Part shown: positions 56,740 to 64,000 of the stretch, piece by piece
Layout of the letters: each line of letters opens with the position of its first letter
Numbering within the stretch: the first letter of the stretch is position 1
From: Actinomucor elegans
Taxonomy: Eukaryota > Mucoromycota > Mucoromycetes > Mucorales > Mucoraceae
DNA length: 64,000 nt
Assembly (NCBI GenBank): GCA_026027325.1
Contig: JAMSLZ010000004.1
Coordinates: 1,612,001-1,676,000, forward strand
Direction: 5' to 3'
Made by a program: the position numbers and the translations under genes
Notes under the pieces: model-generated
Told to the model about the DNA's origin: nothing
Databases searched by the model: none
What the model saw: the letters and a program-made list of their open reading frames with translations, nothing else

Positions 56740-58076
56740 AATCGAAATATAAAACACATTACAATAAACTATTTAGTTGAAACGTTTGATTCCTTATGAT
56801 AGTGTGAGCTTGATACTTGAACTGAAATATGTTTCAAGTCGTCCGAATGAGCAAGGACTGTGTTCAAAAAGGTATGTGATGGTGTACAACGAACATTACC
56901 TACTTTTGTATGAATAAACATCTTCTGACTTCCAGTAGTGTGACAAATAGCATATGCGAAGAACTTTTGCTACCTGCTTAACACTACCATCATATAGCAA
57001 GCGCTCCCAACTCGTTCTGCTGGTTCATTACTACTTGTTTCATTTCAAATTCTATTAGCCTCTTTTTTTTTCTATGAAAGGGATACTATGTATATAGCTA
57101 ACTAACAAGATTATACACCTCTCTCTGTCTTTCTATACTTTATACTTACGATCATGCTGGGACTACAAGTAGTATACACTGTACGTGAGAGTTATAATAC
57201 CTATATCATTTATTTCATCCGTGACGCATCATGACGCAAGGTGAGCTGCGGTAGATGCTGCTATCATTGAAACTATAGTGCTTGATAACAAGGATATAGA
57301 AAACCTTTTATCACAACTTTGTTTTGTCTAATATTTGACTCAATAATCAATGGACTGATAGAGCTTGAATAGAAATGTTGTTTGAGATATACTTATTTCT
57401 AGTATTGAAACCAAGCTGAGTGAAAGATAGACGGACACTCGTGGATCAAGTATGACAGTGAATCGTCGTTTGTCAATGCTATATTGACAGATTAGTCGCT
57501 GGATATGCTCTGTCCTTTTAACTCAAAAAATGTGTTCAGCGTTGGTAATGGACTTGTATTTAAAATCACTACAATAGCCTTCCATGAAGGATAGTTAGAT
57601 GTGGAATAACTTTTCAATACACTTGTCAAGTTTATATCGATATTTATCTCCCTTGACCATCAAATCAAGGAACTGTAGCTTTAAAAACGATCTAATGATT
57701 TCAATGTTTCATTTAGACAGGAAGCACCCTTTTATAATTTGCCAAGCAGGCTTCGATAATATATCAATATGCTGGATTTTTCCTATGATTATCACGAAAA
57801 GGATCCGGTTTCAAGGAACTCGATCCAGCGCCAAGTAATTTAATATACCTCTGCTATTAAATTAGAGTGTATATATTAGATACTACAGGGATGCGCAAAC
57901 ATTCTGCATTGTAAAATTATAAAAGACTTTTTCTTTGATATATTTCCTGGAAGCATATATAGATCAATCACCACTACGTTGAGTTCCTGAAAGCATGAAG
58001 CCATTTTGAAAAGCTAAAAGAGCAGACCAACTGATTGTTGGATGAGCCAACTAGGTTCTATATGCAATCTAATACT
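56740..58076. other. intergenic, AT-rich
   Basis: No supported gene. A 79-codon + frame at 57599-57838 has no domain. CTCTCT and AT-rich stretches only. Confidence 0.5.
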
Positions 58077-59039
58077 TTATTCAAGCCATAACTGCCAACC
58101 ATGCACGGTAGCACGTACTTCTTCATCTCCAGGATCCTCTTCAAACATGACATTCATCTTTTGAGTCATGAAATGATCGACCTTAAACCCATATCCCAAC
58201 AAATCACGATCTTCTTCCTCTGCGTCATCACATACCGGCCGTTGAGCAATCTTAAAGAACTCCAAGTCACGATGCGCTAAATGAGGTCTATGATGCGTAT
58301 AAAATACATAGACACGACCTGTCTTGGGTGTCAGTAAAGCGCGGCAGGTCTTGAGCATAGCATGATGTTGCGAGTGATTAAATACTAGATCACTCAAGAT
58401 CAAGACGTCGTAAGTAGTTCGAGAGGCGGGTAAATACGAACGCAAGGTATCGGTGGCTGTGCCCCAGACATAACCGTCAACAATGACATTAGCATGGTGT
58501 GGTGCGCTGATATTATGATCTACGTTATATCGGATGTTATCGATCAATTCAGTGTCTGGATAATCTGTCACTACAACTTTAGCAGCGCCATTGAGAGTAG
58601 CCACTAGACTAGGAAGGGCACCGCCTGCACCAAGTTCAAGAATGCATTTGTCCTTGACGAGGCTTGGGTTATTATCAAACAATGAAGCAAAAACTTTGGA
58701 AGCATTCCACAAGTGATGTGCCCAGAGTGGATGGGAACCTACTAGCTTGATCTTGAGTTCTTTATGTGCATCGTCTATTGAGAAGAGGGAGAAAAAAAGT
58801 ATGTCAATAAGATTTTGGCTAGATGCGGATGAAGACAGAGAAAGATCTACCTTGAGAAACGGATTCTCTTGTGTAGTATTCAAATGTAGGCTCGACTTCA
58901 GGTGTTTCTTGCTCTTCCTCGGCCTAATCTCGAGAATTTTGATTAATTCTCGGTTTATAACAAGTAATTGTTCAATTCACGGTCTTACACCAAACAAATC
59001 ACCTGCGAAACCGTCTTCTTCGTCTGAATGTTGGAACAT
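58077..59039 (-). CDS. EFM7/NNT1-like protein methyltransferase
   Basis: Three exons (59039-58989, 58923-58851, 58774-58077) give 273 aa. The N terminus has the acidic DLFG and EPTFEYYTR segment usual for this family. KLVGSHPLWAHHLWNASKV is followed by the SAM-binding motif CILELGAGGALPSLVATLNGA, then VVVTDYPDTELIDN. DVLILSDLVFNHSQH is the motif-4 region. The order follows yeast Efm7 (Nnt1), a class I methyltransferase that modifies the N terminus and adjacent Lys of translation elongation factor eEF1A in the cytosol. The role here is inferred by homology. The ATG was chosen because it gives an open first exon with a GTAAGA donor in the right phase. Confidence 0.87.
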
Positions 59040-59090
59040 TATATGTATAATTAGATACAAACAGTTGCAGTTTCAGGGAAATAATCTTTA

Positions 59091-60579
59091 TTAGGATTCA
59101 CAAGCCACATCTCGGGAAGTGAAACCCTCCGGATCAGAACCTTTAATGGTGAGCAAGTGATGGTAGTCTACATTGCCTTTGAGTATACTAGAATCAATGG
59201 TTTCTAGGTGTGTTAAAGGCAGCCATTGATAGCGCTTGACCATCAGATGTTTAAAGTGTGAAGGCTTGTACCATAGTGGTAAAATGAAACGCAAATTTCC
59301 AGTCATGGATGGTGCATCAATTTCTACTTGCAGTGCCATGCCGAACTCTTGACTGCCTACAGATCTTGCCAATATATTAAAATGAAACTGCTTGCCTTGT
59401 TTGATCTTGTATTTTTGATATAACGCTTGGTTATTCCTCTCTTCATTGATGGCCAAAAAGACTTCATGCCCAAAATACATAGATCTTTCAGCATTCCTGT
59501 GTTCCCAGTCTGATAAAGGCTTTATACGTGCTTCTGTAGATAGGTCCAATCGATAGGAAGGTTCAAACACCTTTTGTAAGTTATTTGTCGTTTCTGGAGA
59601 CAAGTGTAATACGGTCAACCAATTCACCTTTTCTAACTCGAACAGATGTGTTGAATGGATTATTTGTCCATTATTTTCAGTTATCACTCGTGGCACTTCA
59701 TACAGCTTGCTTTGCTGTACTAGATCCATTACAGCATCATTATGAGTACGAAGCATATCATTGACCACCTTATATTCCCACTCAGGGTTATACTTGGGTT
59801 TAGCAGGTTTAATACAAAATATATGACCCTTCTTGATAATTCCGAGTTTGACCATATCAGCTAGGTACGTTTCAAAGACACAAATGTGAGATGGTCTATC
59901 ATCCCACATCATCACTTGCTGCAACGATGGCACACTACTGAGTATATTCACGATAAATGATGCTTTGAATTCCATAGTCGTAGCAAACACGTTGGGCTCG
60001 AAATTGAATCTGAGTCCAGTAGGATGATCAGGCTCGTCTGTTTCGGGATCTGGACGTAACCCAATGACATCAAATATCAGCCCTTTAGAAGCCAGGATAG
60101 CTTCAATCAGCGTGTGAAAAGGGTGATAGCGACGGCCTGTCAATAATACTGTCAAGTGAGTAGGATCGGCACAAGACTTTCTGACTTCCTGAAGCACGTC
60201 TTCATTCCAGTATTCATCCCAAGGTCCATCGACTTCAAGACTGCGAATATCTCGCCACCAACCTGGACCTACCAAATTTTCAGTCGTAATACTGTTGATG
60301 AATGAACTATGCCAGAGATTTGAACTAAGAAGTGGTGATAAGAACAAGGTGGAATCAAAGTCAAAAACATCGAGTGTAATAGGTTTGCGATCTGTAGTAG
60401 TTTGGCTAAACGGAGATTGCTGAAACTGTCTAGAAAGCACTTGCTATTTTGCATAAAAACGATACAGTTAAATCTCGGTTTATTTATTACGTAAAAATTC
60501 AGGATTTGAGTACTGAAGGATTCATTCATACTTGTTCAAGGCTGGAAATTTGGTCCATGTGCATGCGCATGGTGGACAT
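59091..60579 (-). CDS. Swiss Army Knife RNA-repair-like HAD protein (HAD_SAK_1 type)
   Basis: Two exons (60579-60532, 60443-59091) give 466 aa. Residues 39-50 contain LDVFDFDSTLF, the HAD motif I with DxD (D44, D46). WWRDIRSLEVDGPWDEYWN, TVLLTGRRYHPFH (motif II region) and VMMWDDRPSHI (motif IV-like DD) follow, as in the fungal HAD family found in 'Swiss Army Knife' RNA repair proteins. The C-terminal 200 residues have no fold I recognise; the name comes from proposed RNA end repair, not proven chemistry. The main frame has no early ATG, so a short first exon with MSTMRMHMDQ was placed upstream. Its GTATGA donor and AAATAG acceptor keep phase. The next gene starts 51 bp past the stop. Confidence 0.78.
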
Positions 60580-61264
60580 GATCAAAAAGGTTGAGAAACA
60601 TAGTAAAAGTGTACGGTTTATATCCTCCTCCCGGAGTTGATCAATTACGTTTATCCAATAAAAACCTCTTTATTCTTTCATTGTTGAATGAAAGGATATC
60701 AATATATACCCAATTGAAGGCAATCCGAGCCTTTTCATATGAAAGCTTATTGACTCACACAGTAAAAGTTTATCCGTTTAAAATGCCAAAAGAGAATGAC
60801 TAATAACCTTTGATGAGTTGCAACTATCTACCATCTTGTGGGATTTTCTCGGTTGAAAAGTCTATTAAGATCCCAGTTTTTCTATTGGGTAGTGACAATT
60901 AATATTATACTTTTCTATTACTATTATAATCACCGATATCGGACTTTAGTCCTAATTGTCCAATCAAACATACCCTTACAATGTAACGGTTTTTAATTTT
61001 TCTATAGGGAATACCCCCTAGCTGAATTCCCAAAACATTAATCTCATCTTTGTGTCATATAAACTCAGTTTGGGAGTATGGTTTATAATCAAAGTGCATT
61101 AATGATCACTACCCAACCCATACATTCCTATTCAGGATTATTATATGTAAAATACTCAATATATACTCATAAAGCCAAAAGCTCAGAAAAACGATATAAC
61201 TCCCAAACCACAATAAAAAGCTCTCAAAATCTAGATATAATAGCTTACGGCATATTCTTACATT

Positions 61265-61300
<36 letters not shown>

Positions 61301-62008
61301 ATTGTAAAGGATATAAACAAAGTTTGATATTTTTCCGAAGTATATGTTGGAGGCCATATCTACTCACCAATCAAAGAAAGATGTTTTAATTCAATTTCCA
61401 TCTTAGATGACATTCCTTGAAAACTTCATGTCTAGATCTTGAGTAAATGTCATGTATAAATAGATTACACATGGATTGGTTTTTTGTGCCTATTAAAACC
61501 TAAAATGTGCAACATTGCCTGTGATTACTAGTACATCATTGGCATTTACATGTAACAACAATAATAGCTAATAATTATTAGATCGCCCAACTCATCTCGG
61601 TCAAATATATCGCACTTGATACCTTGCTCTGGCTCGAAACCAACTGCTATAATACACTAAAATTTCAAATTAAATGTATTTTAATAGATGGTAGTATATT
61701 TGACTATGTAATGATAATGATAAGGAGTAGCATCTATGGATTTCGGCCAATGTTACTAATTTCAGAACCGGGTCTTGAATGCACCCAGTACCAAAAGACA
61801 TCAGCCATGCAGAGCGCGCGCTCGTGCGGCATTCCTATCACAGCTACATCCAGTAGTATATGCATATATGTTTTCTTTTATAATTTATAAGCGATTATCA
61901 AATTCTACTTCATACTAATACTATGATTAATATATCCACGACTACGAATAAGAGATTAAGAGTAAAGAAAAAAAAAGGTAAAAAAAAAAATATAAGGAAT
62001 CCAGGTCT
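60580..62008. other. gene-poor region with 34-nt A tract and repeat copy E
   Basis: No supported gene. A perfect A run lies at 61266-61299 and a dispersed repeat copy at 61580-61620. Open frames here are AT-rich and have no domain. Confidence 0.5.
61580..61620 (+). repeat. dispersed degenerate repeat, copy E
   Basis: GATCGCCCAACTCATCTCGG followed by TCAAATATATCGCACTTGAT; it shares the CTCATCTCGG-, CGCA-TTGAT order of the other copies. Confidence 0.45.
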
Positions 62009-63499
62009 TTAATGAGGAACCTCATTATTTCTCATTTCTTCCATTGTCATGGGGACGAAATTATGTATATCAACACCGTTAGCCAATAATGAAGCTTCAC
62101 AATGAGGAGGAACGATTTTTGAAATGATATCAGGTTGTATCGACAATTCTACAGCTCACAGTTAGTCACGTCTACTGAATCCAACAGGCAATAAGCTTAC
62201 CATGACGGGTGAAATTAAACAGTTGTGGTAATTCCTTTCCATTTGTCATTCTGGCGTTTGGATTACGAAGTTCATCAAAGAAAGGATCTGCCAATGATTG
62301 GAAGGCTGTCAAACGCTTCAGTGGCTCATACTGTAATGTCTTTGTAATAAACGTAATTGCATCCTCGGGGGTACGAGAACGGAAGACCTTGTGAAAAGGA
62401 TGAGGTTTGATTTGAGGGAATCGATGTTCAGTGTAAGAAGGGTTCATGGCCAACAGTTGGTCTTTTGTAGGTGTACCAAGCACCTTGATGATTTCGACCA
62501 ATTGATCAATGGCACTTTCGCCTGGGAATAAAGGTTGGCAAAGCATTAGCTCAGCCATAACACAGCCCGCAGACCAGACATCAATACTGCACGTATAATT
62601 TGTGGCCCCAAAGATGAGCTCGGGTGCCCTATAATATCGTGAGCAAATATAGGAAACATTGGGTTCTCCAGCATGAAGAGCTTTAGCACTATGTAAATGT
62701 GTTAGATAACCCCCATCTTTCAATAACTCTAATCTCCATTTTACTTTGCTCTCCATTTACCTTCCGAAATCACATAGTTTGAGTACGCCAGTATTGGGAT
62801 CAATCAATAGATTCTGAGGCTTAATATCTCGATGACAGATACCGAGTGAATGGATAAAGGCAAGAGCGCGCATTAGTTGGTATGTGTACAATTTCACATA
62901 GATCATGGGCACAGGTTGTCTAGCTTTTGCATAATTACGGGAAGTACGATACAAGGTCTCTGGAATATACTCTAATACCAAGTTGAGATAGAGATCATCT
63001 TTCTATTGTATAATAAGTAGCTTATTCTAAAAAAAAAATAGCTAACCCTTCCAAATCTACATACCTTGACTTCGTCATGACTATAGAAAAAGGCCTTTAA
63101 TGCCACGACATTGGGATGCCAAACGCATCGCATAATTTGTAATTCTCGGTTCTACATGTTAAAGAACTAGTTATATGAATGTTATCTGTCAAGAAAAAGA
63201 ACTCGTAATCTACCTTGAACCGTTTATCTTGAAACACTTTTTTGATGGCTACACTTTCGCCAGTTCCAACTACTTTGGCTTGATATACAACACCAAAAGA
63301 ACCGTTTCCTGCAACTTTGTATGTTGTGTATTTGAAGGTAATGTCTTGGCCTGTTCTGCCATCTTTGGCCTGTTCTTCGTGTATTTTGGTGGGATCATTA
63401 TCGCCGCCTATCCCATGTATAAGTCAATCTGATGAAAAAATCAATACATATGTCCATCTTACCGGTGATTTTCATGCCACTCATGGGTCCGTGTGCCAT
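62009..63499 (-). CDS. GSK-3 family protein kinase
   Basis: Six exons (63499-63463, 63407-63214, 63151-63065, 63002-62761, 62688-62201, 62148-62009) give 395 aa. The kinase domain has the glycine loop GNGSFG (46-51), VAIKK with K68, HRDIKPQN (H163, D165), the DFG motif (184-186) followed by SAKAL, and VSY200[10 protein letters not shown], where Y200 is the activating tyrosine of GSK-3. [17 protein letters not shown] and [22 protein letters not shown] are GSK-3 signatures. The short C-terminal tail has no extra domain. GSK-3 phosphorylates primed substrates; fungal members (Rim11, Mck1, Skp1) act in stress, meiosis and glycogen control. No inhibitory N-terminal Ser9-type site is obvious. Confidence 0.94.
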
Positions 63500-64000
63500 T
63501 TTCTCGGGAACTATTCAAGATTAAAGCATAAGTATGACTGTAATGTACACATTGCTGTTTTCATGTTACCTGTTTTCGAATGAAATGAAGTAGTAATGGA
63601 AAAGAATAGGTGCGTTTAGGAAAGTTTATAATAAGGAGGTAAAAAAAAAGAAAAAAGAAAGAATATAGGTGGGAAGACCTGCTGCTTGCTTTCTCATTTT
63701 TGAGCTGGGCTGTTGTTTTGTTACCAATCAACGAACAGCGGCTGCTGGATTTGTATCAGGTAACAAAGCAAGTACTAAGTAGCAGAAAAAAGCTCTTTAT
63801 TATTATTATAGAGTCAAAGTACCATGGTCAACCATTTGGACAATGATATGCATCATTAAAGTGAATAGCATCATATTTAGTACAAGAAGAAGTGGCGTAG
63901 TGAAAGCGTATTCTACACGTATATCGTGTTATTTGACGCGTCATTTGATATATGTATTAAACATACCTTGTGTTTTTATCAGATTTGGTATTAGCATGAC
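63500..64000. other. upstream region of GSK-3 gene
   Basis: The last 500 bases hold the promoter and leader of the GSK-3 gene, with a purine-rich A/G stretch near 63640-63665. No other gene seen before the window ends. Confidence 0.5.

Noticed and set aside
57599..57838. 79-codon + frame
   Set aside because: No recognisable sequence and AT-rich composition like its surroundings.

Overview
The window reads as nuclear DNA of an AT-rich filamentous fungus. Protein genes are short and mostly split by GT-AG introns of about 50-100 nt, intergenic DNA is full of A/T tracts and microsatellites, and several proteins are typical of fungi (the ERMES subunit MDM12, an MGA2/SPT23-type ER-anchored factor, a PHO85-type cyclin, a PPZ phosphatase, a Zn2Cys6 factor). 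A methionine synthase reductase, a RAD51D-like recombinase and Crypton/GCR1 relics point to an early-diverging lineage, most likely Mucoromycota (Mucorales-like). That placement is inference from gene content and base composition; no rRNA or marker gene is present.

Layout. 0-12 kb: an RBM26/27-type RNA-binding protein (-), a PSME3IP1/NIP30 homologue (+), a Zn2Cys6 factor whose zinc cluster lies at the C terminus (+), an unrecognised two-exon protein (-), and SF3B5 with a first coding exon that is only the ATG. 12-14 kb: a 70-residue WWE-like mini-protein in gene-poor DNA with degenerate repeats. 15-29 kb: methionine synthase reductase, MGA2/SPT23-like factor, PCL cyclin, EMC6, a long arrestin-domain adaptor and a flavin-reductase-like protein, all on the - strand. 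29.5-39 kb: decayed mobile DNA (LRR fragment, Crypton/Ndc10-GCR1 relic, DDE transposase relic) around an LRR protein and YAE1. 39.3 kb: second WWE-like gene. 41-49 kb: compact block of an M3 oligopeptidase, MDM12, RAD51D-like, PPZ phosphatase and a small C2H2 factor. 49-55.9 kb: gene-poor, with a decayed tandem zinc-finger gene. 56-63.5 kb: GFA-family protein, EFM7-like methyltransferase, SAK/HAD protein and GSK-3 kinase.

The genes are housekeeping or regulatory and form no operon-like pathway. Loose themes are RNA metabolism (RBM26-like, SF3B5), lipid and ER/mitochondria biology (MGA2-like, EMC6, MDM12), cobalamin-linked methionine synthesis (MTRR) and signalling (GSK-3, PPZ, PCL). The most unusual item is the pair of stand-alone WWE-like proteins, 51 of 70 residues identical by hand count, with an identical TATA decamer upstream of each and matching 3' flanks. 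Exon boundaries were worked out by hand from splice sites, reading phase and family similarity. I found no convincing tRNA, rRNA or CRISPR array.
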